Of a stretch of 64,000 nt of DNA, positions 35,414-45,402 are shown piece after piece; position 1 is the stretch's first letter; each line of letters begins with the position of its first letter. The stretch lies in contig OX421509.1 in NCBI GenBank assembly GCA_949126835.1, forward strand, positions 13,358,420 to 13,422,419, written 5' to 3'. The position numbers were made by a program, and so were the translations under genes. This DNA is from Anisus vortex (lineage: Eukaryota; Mollusca; Gastropoda; Planorbidae). A model generated the notes under the pieces. It searched no databases, was not told the DNA's origin, and saw only the letters and a program-made list of their open reading frames with translations.

Positions 35414-36767
35414 GAATAAGCGTGCATTAAAAAAATCATTGTATATATATATATAGTAGACTGTGTGTGTGGATTCCGATCCACATTGGTTAATTTAAAG
35501 ACACGTGACATTAATGTCTCATATTTTATTTTTGCGATCTCGCTTCCGGTATGTGTCCTGCCTAAACAAACTTAACAACTTTTGCTGTTTTTTTTATTAT
35601 AGTCAAATATAGATCTATAAAGACGGTTGGTCTATAGTTCATGTAATGGGTAATTACACTATCTGTGGGCAACATGTAGCACAAGCGCCGCCATTGCAAA
35701 TAGATTTATTCCTTTGATTGTATAGGAAGAACTGGTTATGACAGGTTAGCTTGTTTGGTTGAGATAAAAGACCTAAAATGGCGTTTCGCCTCGAGGGTCC
35801 TGAATGGTGGATTTTTTATAACGCCATTCCCCTTGAGATTGTCACATCGCGAGCCCCCGCCGCATTCTTTCCGGACATTTGTCATGCGGCCCGTTAACAG
35901 GCCCTCGGCACCCATTTCCGGGTAACAGAAGAAAAAACTTAATAAAACAAATGGGAAGTGAAGCAAAGAGTTATCTTTCCTTAACAAAAAGAAAATAAGA
36001 GTAGTTGCCCACGTTTTTTTTTTTTTTTTTTTTTTTATTTTTTATTGTTTATTTTTTTTTTTTTTTTTTGCAATAGCGGCCCATTTGCATTGGTTTTATA
36101 TTGAGGCTATTGAGCTGTGGGCGGCTAGGAGCGTAGGCAGGGCGACAAGGGAGGAGAGGGTATGTTGGCGACAGAATCGAATAATCCTTGCTTAATTATT
36201 ACTAAGGGTAAAATTCAAGAAAACAAAAATGGGGCAGACAATTCCATGAAAGGCTTTAAAATGAATTTAGAAAACAAGGGGTGATAATTCTTTTTTTTTT
36301 AAAAGTAATAAACTTGAAATTTTATAAACGAAAGTATTGGTTTTGTTTATATTCTTGCATTCTCTCCCTTGCATTTCCGTAATTTGCTCGCATTCGTCTT
36401 ATATTTATCTCCGCTTGGTTAGCCTGATGGAGGTCAGAGAACGAGAGAGTGAGAGAGAAATGGCGAGAGTGAGAGAGAGAGAGAAAGTAAGGGTGAAAAA
36501 AAAACAGTAAAAGATTGAGCCAAAAGAAAAGAGAAATAGAATGGAAGGAAAAAAAGAATTTATTGCAAACAATCAAATTGAGCGAAAAAACAAAAAACAA
36601 TTCAGAATTTCAATTCTGCAAAAACGTGCAGCCATTTTGTTTGAACGTTTGTTTCCATCGTGCATTAAACTTGATGTTTTTGGTGTTTCTAAATAATATA
36701 TATATGGCTTTTAAAGATATTCCATTTTATTTGTGTTTTTTTTTCTTTTTGTTAATGTGTATGATTG
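35414..36767. other. No gene seen
   Basis: 35735-35935 is non-repetitive and GC-richer. Poly-T at 36016-36070. GA-rich patch at 36436-36486. Confidence 0.4.
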
Positions 36768-37008
36768 CAATAGGGCCGGTGAAGCAGCTTTCACCAGTTT
36801 CTGTTGCCACGGCATACTAGAAAATGGTGTGGCCAGCACATTGCCCAGACGCCTTTACTTTACCTCCAAACTAATGTCCTGTCATCAGAGCCGTGGTGGA
36901 CTCAGGGGCACCCTACAGTTCCGGGAAAAAATCCTAGCCTCCACCAGGATTCGAACCCATGACCTTCGGATCGCCAGTCGACCGCGGTGCAGCTCGACCA
37001 CAGTTCCT
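36768..37008 (-). repeat. SINE, full-length
   Basis: Minus strand: GGTCGAGCTGCACCGCGGTC, GATCCGAAGGTCATGGGTTC, box B GGTTCGAATCC, GAGTCCACCACGGCTCTGAT, GGTAAAGTAAAGGCGTCTGG and GGTGAAAGCTGCTTCACCGG. The CCCAG/GGTACC part is diverged. Confidence 0.92.
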
Positions 37009-37021
37009 CAAGCTCTCTTAT

Positions 37022-37100
37022 CTTATAAGTTATAAGTATATAATTTTTAGTAAGTTATAAGTATATAATTTTTAGTAAGTTATAAGTATATAATTTGTAG
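37022..37100 (+). repeat. 25-bp tandem array, three units
   Basis: TTATAAGTATATAATTTTTA followed by GTAAG, repeated three times next to the SINE. Confidence 0.93.
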
Positions 37101-37445
37101 ATCCGCGTGTTCACAGCAACGAAATTCAATTTCATCTTGTTTCATGTATTGAAAAATTAAAAATGCTTTAAAAAAAACCAACAGAAGTATATGTTAAATA
37201 TATGTAAATTAATGCGCATATTAAATGTAAAGGGGGAGGCGGGAAACCGGAAGGTAAGGAACTAGACTAACGAACACATCAAATAAAGTCCAGACGCGAT
37301 AAATGGTAGTTGCAGCAATACGGATTCGCCAGGCTTGTCACACAAGGAATAATAATGCGCCGGGAATAGTATGCTGTCTGTGGGGGTGGTCAGGGGGGGG
37401 GGGATGTACACACATGATAGATAGACAGATTTGACAGGATAATAA
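37101..37445. other. No gene seen
   Basis: AT-rich with a G run near 37393. Confidence 0.35.
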
Positions 37446-37712
37446 TACATGGGTTGTAATAAGACGTCTGGCGTACCGAAGATCCTGGGTTTGAATCCTG
37501 TTGAAGGCTATGAGTTTTGTTTTCCAGGGACTCGAGGGTGTCCCTGAGTCTGCCCTGCTATGATGGGTAAGCATGACTTTAGTTGCGGGTAAAGTAAAAT
37601 CGGATGTGGCATTGTGCTGGCCAAACAATCCCTCTAGTATGCCATGGCCACAGAAACTAGTGAACGCACCTATGGATCAATTTGGTCCGACGGGTACTCT
37701 ACGTTACTTAGT
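37446..37712 (+). repeat. SINE, nearly full-length
   Basis: GTCTGGCGTACCGAAGATCC, box B GGTTTGAATCC, GGGTGTCCCTGAGTCTGCCC, GGGTAAAGTAAAATCGG, GCCATGGCCACAGAAACTAG and TTTGGTCCGACGGGTACTCT. Confidence 0.92.
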
Positions 37713-38119
37713 AACAAGACAGACCAGAGCAGAACTTCTACTGAAGGTAGAGAGCTGAGATTATTCATCCGTTAAGAGTTTCTGAAATTTTACAGAAAAG
37801 GTTAGAGAGTAATGGGGTAAGTTCCAAAAAGATACCAATGGGAAATGGGTTCTTTGACCCACTCCCGTCTAGCGTGTTACATTTTGTGTATAATATGGAC
37901 ATTGTAATATAAACAAAACTAACAACAACAGTAAAGTTAAAACCAAAAAAAAAAAGAAGCAGACACAGAGGTATGACAGACAGACAGACAGAAAACACAG
38001 ACTGACTGTGACAGAGTCACACAGACAAATTGTGTTTGTACTCACCTCAAGGACAGAACCACCTCCAGACTGTAGCAACTGAAACACAGACAGACAAAAA
38101 AAACGTATTAGTTTAATTT
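37713..38119. other. No gene seen
   Basis: AT-rich; a small GACA run at 37977-37992. Confidence 0.35.
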
Positions 38120-38780
38120 TCATAGTATATGACACTTGAAGGACTTAAACGGGACTTAGTACATGTATTTTAATTAAGAGTGAAGGACATAAGAACTAAA
38201 ACAAGACGTACACGGGAATGTGTTTTCGTATCTTACGGGACACTTAAGGGCAAAAAACACGTTTTTTAAGGTTATGGACCTTTTTTAGGACAAAAAACGT
38301 AATTTAAAGGTATGGGGCAGTTATGGACAAAACTATTTTTTTAAGAGTATGTCAAAAACAGAAAATATTTTAATTTAGAGTATAGGACACACAAGGACTA
38401 AAATAGGACATAACAACATGTTAATTTGAGAGAATGGCACATAAAGACTGAATTGGGACATAAAAACATGCTAGCCTAAGAGAATGGCACAAAGAGACTA
38501 AAACTGGTGGATATGTTTTCAAAAGCAACAAATCGTCTGTATATAAGAATTTTTTATATATATATTAGATACTATAGTATATCACAAAAGGTCCAAATAA
38601 GACCATAAATCCGAAAAAGACTATAAGGTCCAAAAAAAAACATAAGGTCCAAAATAGACTATAAGATCTGAAATAGAGTATAAAGTCCAAAAATGGCTAT
38701 ACGGTCATAACAATGACTAGAAGGTTCAAAAAAGACTTTATTATAACACTTAAGGTCCAAAAATATTGAAAAAGAGGACA
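38120..38780 (+). repeat. Two adjacent degenerate tandem arrays
   Basis: From 38120 to 38510, a unit of roughly 60-70 bp recurs (GGACATAAAGACTAAAA, AACATGTTAATTTGAGAGAA). From 38590 to 38765 a short unit of about 20-22 bp recurs (AAGGTCCAAAAAAGACTATA). Both are strongly diverged and may share an origin. Confidence 0.6.
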
Positions 38781-38910
38781 ACTTTATTAGTTATATTGGT
38801 ATATATATGGACTTTTATATAAGAGTAAGGGAATCCGTAAAATACCATATCAAAAAGATATATGACATTACTTTAATCGTGATCAGAAAAAAAGTCCCCC
38901 TTTTTGATTA
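38781..38910. other. No gene seen
   Basis: AT-rich spacer. Confidence 0.35.
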
Positions 38911-38924
38911 GTCAGTCGATGTAG

Positions 38925-38963
38925 AGGTCATAGGTCAGCGCGTTGCTTTAGGTTCAAAGGTCA
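38925..38963 (+). promoter_or_regulatory. Two DR1-type nuclear receptor half-site pairs (candidate)
   Basis: AGGTCATAGGTCA (38925-38937) is a perfect direct repeat of AGGTCA with one base between, and GGTTCAAAGGTCA (38951-38963) is a near-perfect one 13 bp later. HNF4, RXR and COUP-TF type receptors bind such sites. Function is inferred from motif only. Confidence 0.35.
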
Positions 38964-39645
38964 ATCGATTCGCCCACGGAGTTACATAATTAATCGTTTT
39001 TACATTTAGGACACTATAAAACTATAAAACGTCGAGGCTGCAGTTTGAAGTTGTGTGCGCGTGTTTGTATGTGCTTGTATATGTCTGTGCAAGTAAATAA
39101 TATATGTGTGTGTGTTTGGGTGAAAAAGTGTGTATATTTGTGTGTGTTGAGTTTTTTGGCATGATAAAAAAAATTAGGGTTGGCAGCATTATGAGAAAAA
39201 ATATAAGACTTAATGAAGCTTAAAGCTTTAAAGGCTTAACAAAACAGAAACAAAACAAAACAAAAAATGTTTGCAATTGGCAGCTGTATCTAGAAGGCGT
39301 CTCTATCCTAATGAATAATTTCAATGACGCTAAAACATTTGACACATTTAGCTTTCGTGTGAACTGGATAGAAATTTATATTTTTTGTATTTGTGTGTAT
39401 GTATGTGTGTATGTGTGTGTCATTCCTTTGCTAATGGATGAACTGCCCACGTTTCTCGTCTTCTATCTTTTCCTTTCATCTGTCCATCCATCTATCTGTA
39501 TTTTTTACAACCCCTCCCCAACCTTTCCACATAATATCTCTTTTTTGCAATAAGGGTAGGGTATGGTATGGATAAGAATATTGCAATATGAGAACAATAA
39601 AAAAAATGTGTATGTATTTAACATACAAACATCGCGATATATCTA
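38964..39645. other. No gene seen
   Basis: TG-rich patches near 39050-39140 and 39385-39420. Confidence 0.35.
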
Positions 39646-39805
39646 AGAACAATTCCTATCTTATCTAATATATTACAGACGCTCCTTCTATAAAGAAGAT
39701 TATTGAGTCCTACGATCATCCGCGGCCCGAGTCAAGTCTTGCATTTTTATTAGTGTTTTAAAACGATGTTGAGCTACTGGTTTTCCTGGTTGGTTCAGGC
39801 AACCC
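39646..39805 (-). repeat. LINE A 3' end, truncated copy
   Basis: Minus strand: C-terminal codons of the RT (AACCAGGAAAACCAGTAGC region), then GACTTGACTCGGGCCGCGGA and the tail TATAAGATA-like end near 39660. Confidence 0.85.
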
Positions 39806-39905
39806 AAGGCATGCTAGGAGATTGTGTGGCCAGCACGAAAACAATCCTAGCCTTCAACAAGATTCGAACCCAGGATCTTCAGTAGGTCAGTCGAACGCGG
39901 TGCCC
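39806..39905 (-). repeat. SINE, internally deleted
   Basis: Minus strand: GACCTACTGAAGATCCTGGG, box B GGTTCGAATCTTG, then directly the 3' module CTGGCCACACAATCTCC. The middle is lost. It abuts the LINE A tail. Confidence 0.8.
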
Positions 39906-39927
39906 CATTCAAAAAGTATTAATTTAA

Positions 39928-40000
39928 CCCTTACCGTACCGACTTACTTCTATCTATGCTGCCTTCAGTTCCGCTATATACGCGCCCGGGACTGTAAGGG
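39928..40000 (+). mobile_element. 73-bp TTAA-flanked miniature element
   Basis: TTAA at 39924-39927 and 40001-40004 flank a segment starting CCCTTACCGTACC and ending GGGACTGTAAGGG (inverted CCCTTAC with a partial extension). TTAA targets with CCCTT ends fit piggyBac-derived miniature elements. Confidence 0.55.
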
Positions 40001-40035
40001 TTAACAATACATTATTCTCTGTTTCTTTTCCCCAG

Positions 40036-40233
40036 TACAAAACGCCGTTGAGGAAAAATTCCTTCGGGCCGATGGAAACGCAGACCTTGAGCAGAACTTC
40101 CTACGTCACGCTCATAACCAAAGCATCCATTGTTAAAGATCACAACTTCCGCTTCAGTCTGAACGGAACTAGAATAATACAAATTCCCGCTGCCAAAATG
40201 CCACCCCCAGCGTTCGCCACACAAGTCATATAA
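40036..40233 (+). CDS. Candidate 3' exon of an unidentified gene
   Basis: A good splice-acceptor context (GTTTCTTTTCCCCAG, AG at 40034-40035) precedes a 65-codon open stretch ending in TAA at 40231-40233. It begins YKTPLRKNSFGPMETQTLSR and ends PPPAFATQVI. A second frame from 40038 (QNAVEEKFLRADGNADLEQN) is open for about 32 codons and looks equally protein-like, so the true frame is undecided. The minus strand is also open for 70 codons. The DNA is non-repetitive. No family recognised; a chance match is quite possible. Confidence 0.22.
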   Translation, partial: YKTPLRKNSFGPMETQTLSRTSYVTLITKASIVKDHNFRFSLNGTRIIQIPAAKMPPPAFATQVI

Positions 40234-40243
40234 AACGGGAATG

Positions 40244-40744
40244 TGGCTTTTATTTTTTTACGCTTAAAAGGTGGATAATAATATGGCTTCTATTTCTACC
40301 CTTGTACTGTTTACCTTTTGTCGTTTGATAGTGGGGGTGGGAGCGCTAGAGGGTGTGAAGTAATGTGGGACCTAATGGTTGCCATCTTTATTTTGCCCCC
40401 CCCCCCGCCCCAAAACGAGGCGGCACTACGACGGAAAAAGCGTTTAAGTAAGCCAAGCTTTGCGCGGCCGTTTGTTTATCTGAGTCAGACATGAGAAGCG
40501 ACTGCCTCGCGTTTTAGAATGTATGTGTATCCATTTAACAAAAAAAAGCGAGGGCTAAAAAGGGCAATAAGTGTACACCACCGTTGGCCAAATAGTGTGT
40601 GTGTGTGTGTGTTTATCTGTGGCCCGGTGCCGGGCTGTGGCGCTGATGTAGACCGATGGGTTATGGCAACAATATGGTAATACGGCATGGAATTTGCACT
40701 ATTTAGACTAGACTGTAGAGCCAAAACGAAACAGTAGAAATGTT
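40244..40744. other. No gene seen
   Basis: C run near 40398, TG run near 40595. Nothing recognised. Confidence 0.35.
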
Positions 40745-40908
40745 ATGTTATCTTATAATGTTACTGGCGTTCCTTCTATAAAGAAGATTATTGCGTCCTA
40801 CGCTCATCCGTTATCCGAGTCCAGAATTGCATTTTGATTAGTGTTTTAAATTATGTTAAGTTGCTATTTATTTCTGGTTTGTTCAGGCAACCCATTCCAA
40901 GCCCTGAT
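40745..40908 (-). repeat. LINE A 3' end, truncated copy
   Basis: Minus strand: GGTTGCCTGAACAAACCAG, then ACATAATTTAAAACACTAAT, CTCGGATAACGGATGAGCGT and GAAGGAACGCC. Same end as the other copies. Confidence 0.88.
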
Positions 40909-40949
40909 AATAATAAAGTCTCATATCATACCATGTTGGACTTCGTGGC

Positions 40950-41202
40950 AAGTGAAGGCAGTGGCTAACACGTTTCCGTAGCCACGTCATAACAATTGGA
41001 TTGTGTGGCCATCACAAAGCCCAGCCACCTTTACTTTACAACACATATAATGTCGGGTAACCGTCAGAACTGGGTAGACTCAAAGACGTACATCCAGACC
41101 CAGGGAAAAAAACACACAATAAATCCAAGCTTTTACCAGGACTCGAACCCTAAGGCCTTTTAGCACGGCGGTACACGGGCGCTGCCGCTAAACCATCCCG
41201 TC
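40950..41202 (-). repeat. SINE, full-length, diverged
   Basis: Minus strand: GTTTAGCGGCAGCGCCCGTG, box-B-like GGTTCGAGTCC, GTTCTGACGGTTACCCGACA, GTAAAGGTGGCTGGGCTTTG and CCACACAATCCAATTGTTAT. Confidence 0.88.
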
Positions 41203-41625
41203 AACCATTGGAACATTTTCACTTCGTAGGCCTACATTCCATTTCCCTTAATACTATTACGGACACATTTTGATTCTGCTTCAAATGAAGAGTACGCGAC
41301 ACATAGTTAATAGCATGTGTATTACTTACAAAAGGATACAATGATTAACAGTTGGAGGGATGGCGGGAATTATACCGTTTGAAAAAAAGAAGTTGAGGGG
41401 GGGGGAGGGAAAAGCTGGGGTAAATTACCTTCCTTCTAATCCCATACTCACCATAGACAATTAATGTAAGTTCTATTGCCTTGCTTTTGTGTGTGTGTGT
41501 TTGTGTGTGAGTGTCTGTGTGTGTGTGTGTGTGTCCACTAGGAATATCCGCACTTTCAAAAATTGTTTTAATCGGAATAAAATGTGATGTCTGAGTGAAA
41601 AAACAACAACACTGTAATGTCTCAA
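41203..41625. other. No gene seen
   Basis: G run near 41398 and TG run at 41487-41533. Confidence 0.35.
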
Positions 41626-42003
41626 ACCTATCTATCTATCTATCCATCCATCTATCCATCAATCTATCTATCTATCTATCATTCTATCTATCTATCTATC
41701 TATATATCCATTTATCTATCAATCTATCTATCTATCTATCATTCTATCTATCTTTCTCTATTTATATGTCTACCTATCTATTTATTTACCTATCTATTTA
41801 TCTATAAATTGAAAAATAAATGTATGTATATATTCATACAGGCCTTTGTAATCTATCTACCTTTCTATCCACCTGTTTATCTTTATGCCTATCTATCTTT
41901 CTTGTCTCTGTCTGGCCAATCTATATATCCATCTATCAGCTTCTCTGCCTATCTGTCTATCTGTCCGTCTATATGTCTATCTTTTAACCCTCTGTCTGTC
42001 TGA
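41626..42003 (+). repeat. Decayed TATC microsatellite
   Basis: TATC/CATC/TTTA units interrupted by unrelated sequence at 41808-41850. Open frames are artefacts. Confidence 0.9.
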
Positions 42004-42229
42004 GCATAATCTATTTATATCCAGCCATCTTCTTTGTTATACACGTTTGTCTGCCTGACAACTCCCTGGCAGTCTATATGACTGTCTGTTGGACTGTCTG
42101 TTGGACTGTTGGTTCTTTTGTTATGCATCGTATCCCATCCCCTTCCCCTACCATTCTCTCTATAAATGGAAAAGCATGCTTCATAATGATCCGTTATTTT
42201 TTTCTCTCCCCACAATACATATATAAATA
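42004..42229. other. No gene seen
   Basis: GACTGTCTGTTG-type short repeats near 42080-42110. Confidence 0.35.
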
Positions 42230-42425
42230 TTACATCGATGGGCGAACTCGACTATTCAGTCATTCATAAGCGAATATCGATACTCAGCATATTCACGATC
42301 ACGATACGGTTAAATGAAAGCAAATATCGAAGTGGGTGGCAGGGCGTACTCCAGGATTGTTCCAATAAAATATCGGAGATGATGCCTCAGCAGAAAGTGT
42401 CGCCATGGTTACAAGAGGTGACCTT
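42230..42425. promoter_or_regulatory. Candidate regulatory segment with RFX-type X-box
   Basis: Non-repetitive block. GTCGCCATGGTTAC (42399-42412) is close to the RFX X-box GTTGCCATGGYAAC. TATCGATA near 42275 matches the DREF-type site, and ATATCG occurs several times. No gene start recognised next to it. Confidence 0.3.
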
Positions 42426-43159
42426 ATTGTTTGGACAGGCTTCTAGGGATGGGTGGTGTGTGGGCGCGGTGGGGGCGGGGTGTGGGGGGCTGGAACAGCG
42501 ATTGTGGTGTCTGTGAGGAGTGGGATGGTTGTTATAGCCCCCTTCTCCCCTCCATGGTTGCTAATGGCAACCTCCTGAAGCGTTGTTTGTCCCCCAAAGA
42601 AAAAATAAATCACGACGCAAAGGAGTTTGTCTTCTTGTGTTTGTGGTGTTAGTTTGTAAGTTTGTATAATATGTGTCTGTTTTTGTGTCTGTTGTGTTTG
42701 GATGTTCGTTTTTTGTGTTGTGTGTTAGTTTGTATATATGTATGTTTCTGTGTTTTATTGTTAGTTTGTAAGTTTGTGTTTGTTTTTGAGTTAAAAATGC
42801 GCGATTATGTGTCAGTCCGTAAATCGAGTTTGTATTTTAGTTTCTAAACGAGTTTTTAATTGAGTTTGTGTTTGTATAAGAGCTTTGTGTACGTCTTTTT
42901 CTTTCCAAATCCACAATAATCTCCTTCACCTTCTTCAGCGTTTCATTTTGCTTTCCTTTGCTGTGTCAGACTGGCAGTCCTGTTTCTCCGATGAACCGGG
43001 GAATGTTGTATCTAAGAATGGCTTTGGGCCCCCAGAGCTTTTTCTTCCATGGTGGGCTCTCTGGAGTCTTGGCAGGCCTGGTGACGGGCCTCTCTGACTG
43101 GAAGAAAGTTCTCACGGAGGGGGGGGGGGGACTCTGGTATTACTCAGGGGTGTGACCTT
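42426..43159. other. No clear gene; G-rich and T-rich DNA
   Basis: GT-rich stretch at 42620-42870. The stretch 42960-43120 is non-repetitive and open on both strands, and could be an extension of the LINE-like fragment next to it; not resolved. Confidence 0.3.
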
Positions 43160-43350
43160 ATCCGATTCGGTGCTAGTGATCTAATAGTCTGTTGTCCTGT
43201 CCTGCGTCGGCGTATGGTGGTCTTCTCATATCTTCTAAGGTGCGACCAGTCATCTCCTGTTAGGGGATTGTGTTGTTCAGTCCATTTTCTCTTGTACATG
43301 TCTTTGATAATGCCTTTCGCCTCGCAGTAAGATCCAAAGTCAGGAACAGT
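43160..43350 (-). pseudogene. Possible decayed LINE C-terminal tail
   Basis: The minus-strand frame reads KRKWTEQHNPLTGDDWSHLR followed by RYEKTTIRRRRTGQQTIRSL, resembling the region after RNase H in I-type LINEs (compare IFRLRTGHNRL in the element at 17.1-18.5 kb). No catalytic motif is left. Tentative. Confidence 0.35.
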
Positions 43351-44190
43351 ATTGGAAGAAGAAACTTCAAAAACATATTTTTAAATAAAAAAAATAACAA
43401 TCTAGTAAAATGAAAACCTGTAATCTATATGACAACAGAACCACAATTATGTCCTATACGGATGGAGGGAAGGGGATATGGGGTGTCTGGAGAGAGGAGG
43501 GCGTCGTGAAAATTCCGCGCCTTGTATCGTTCATATAATCTCCCACTCTCCAGCGAGTGAGAGTAAAAATTCAACGATTTCGAATAGTATCGAATCGTCA
43601 AACGGATAAGGAATCGCCCTAAACAAATTTTTCTTGGAGTGGAATAGAAAACAACAATAGAAAAATTAAAAATAAAAGTAGAATAATCGAAGTCTGGTTC
43701 TCTGGATGGGATCGATACCAACATTGGGAACGATATATTGGAATTCATGATTTCAGCAGTACCAGATGACGTCAGATCAGTAGCCAACCAATGGGAGCAG
43801 GCTTTCAAAAGGTTTCAATCTTTCTTTCCTTCTATATCCCCATCTATATATCTATCCATCCATCTATTCATCTATCTATCTATGTATCTGTCTGTCTATC
43901 TGTCTATCCACCTATCCATCTATTCATATATCCATCAACATTTATATTTTCAACCGGATGTATTAAATCATTTATTTCATTTTTTTAAATATCTTTCTTT
44001 TTCTATCTTTCCTTTTCTCAGCTGCATGTTTATTTGTTAATCTGTGAGTCATTCTCTTCATTTCTTCCTTCTCTCCATCCACAAAATCCGAAACGCAAAT
44101 CATGCCCACGTAACTTCAGAATAATTAAAATCAAACATCAATAATTGTCCAACGTCCAGTGGGAAATATTTACCTCCAGAAATATCTTTC
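43351..44190. other. No gene seen; short TATC-type tract
   Basis: ATCT/ATCC units at 43838-43940; the rest is ordinary DNA. Confidence 0.4.
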
Positions 44191-44197
44191 CCAGCCT

Positions 44198-44535
44198 TTT
44201 ATGATAGTTTTATGTATTATATACCCAGATAGAAGGAATGCTCTTTATGATAGTTTTATGTTTTATATACCCAGATAGAAGGAATGCTCTTTATGATAGT
44301 TTTATGTATTATATACCCAGATAGAAGGAATGCTCTTTATGATAGTTTTATGTATTATATACCGAGTAAGGATCTTTCTGATAGTTTTATGTATTATATA
44401 CTGAGATAGAGGGAATGCTCTTTATGATAGTTTTATGTATTATTTACCCAGACAAGTGGAAGGCTATTTATGATAGTTTTATGCATTATATACTCAGAAG
44501 GAATGCTCTTTATTAATAGTTTTATGTATTGTTTA
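44198..44535 (+). repeat. 46-bp tandem array, about seven units
   Basis: Unit TTTATGATAGTTTTATGTAT followed by TATATACCCAGATAGAAGGA and ATGCTC. The first units are exact; later ones have small deletions. Confidence 0.95.
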
Positions 44536-44597
44536 GCCATCTTACATCATTTTTTTACATGTTTTGTAACTATGTAAAGTGAAACAACCAAAGAAGA

Positions 44598-45162
44598 ACA
44601 GACACACACCCACACACCCACACACCCCCACACACACCCACACACCCACACACCCACACCCACACACCCACACCCACACACCCACACACCCACACACCCA
44701 CACACCCACACCCACACACCCACACACCCACACAGTCACACACACACACCCACACACCCACACAGTCACACACACACACACCCACACCCACACACCCACA
44801 CACCCACACACCCACACACCCACACCCACACACCCACACACCCACACACCCACACCCACACACCCACACACCCACACACCCACACACCCACACCCACACA
44901 CCCACACACCCACACAGTCACACACACACACCCACACCCACACACCCACACACCCACACACCCACACCCACACACCCACACAGTCACACACACACACACC
45001 CACACACCCACACACCCACACACACACACACCCACACACCCACACACACACACCCACACCCACACACCCACACACCCACACACCCACACACCCACACACC
45101 CACACACCCACACACCCACACACACACACCCACACCCACACACCCACACACCCACACAGTCG
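44598..45162 (+). repeat. CACACC-type minisatellite
   Basis: ACCCACAC units of 6-8 bp with a recurring CACAGTCACACACACACA variant, about 560 bp. Both strands open; artefactual Thr/His/Pro and Cys/Gly/Val frames. Confidence 0.96.
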
Positions 45163-45333
45163 CATTAAGAATACAACAACCAAAAAAAAAACAACAAAAA
45201 ACACACAAATAAATTCATTTTCTTAATTGATGTATTAGAAATAAAAATCCGTTAAGGGAGGTGATTTTTTTTTAAAAGGATTTGTTCTTCCATTAGAAAG
45301 GGTTGTTTGTTTTTTCTTGGATTTAAAGAAAAG

Positions 45334-45335
<2 letters not shown>

Positions 45336-45400
<65 letters not shown>

Positions 45401-45402
45401 GA
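45336..45402 (+). repeat. GA microsatellite
   Basis: (GA)n, nearly perfect. Confidence 0.97.

Noticed and set aside
42885..43155. Host exon on either strand
   Set aside because: Open on both strands next to a LINE-like fragment; composition does not decide and no splice sites fit.
44542..45226. Gly/Cys/Val and Thr/His/Pro frames of about 220 codons on both strands
   Set aside because: CACACC minisatellite.
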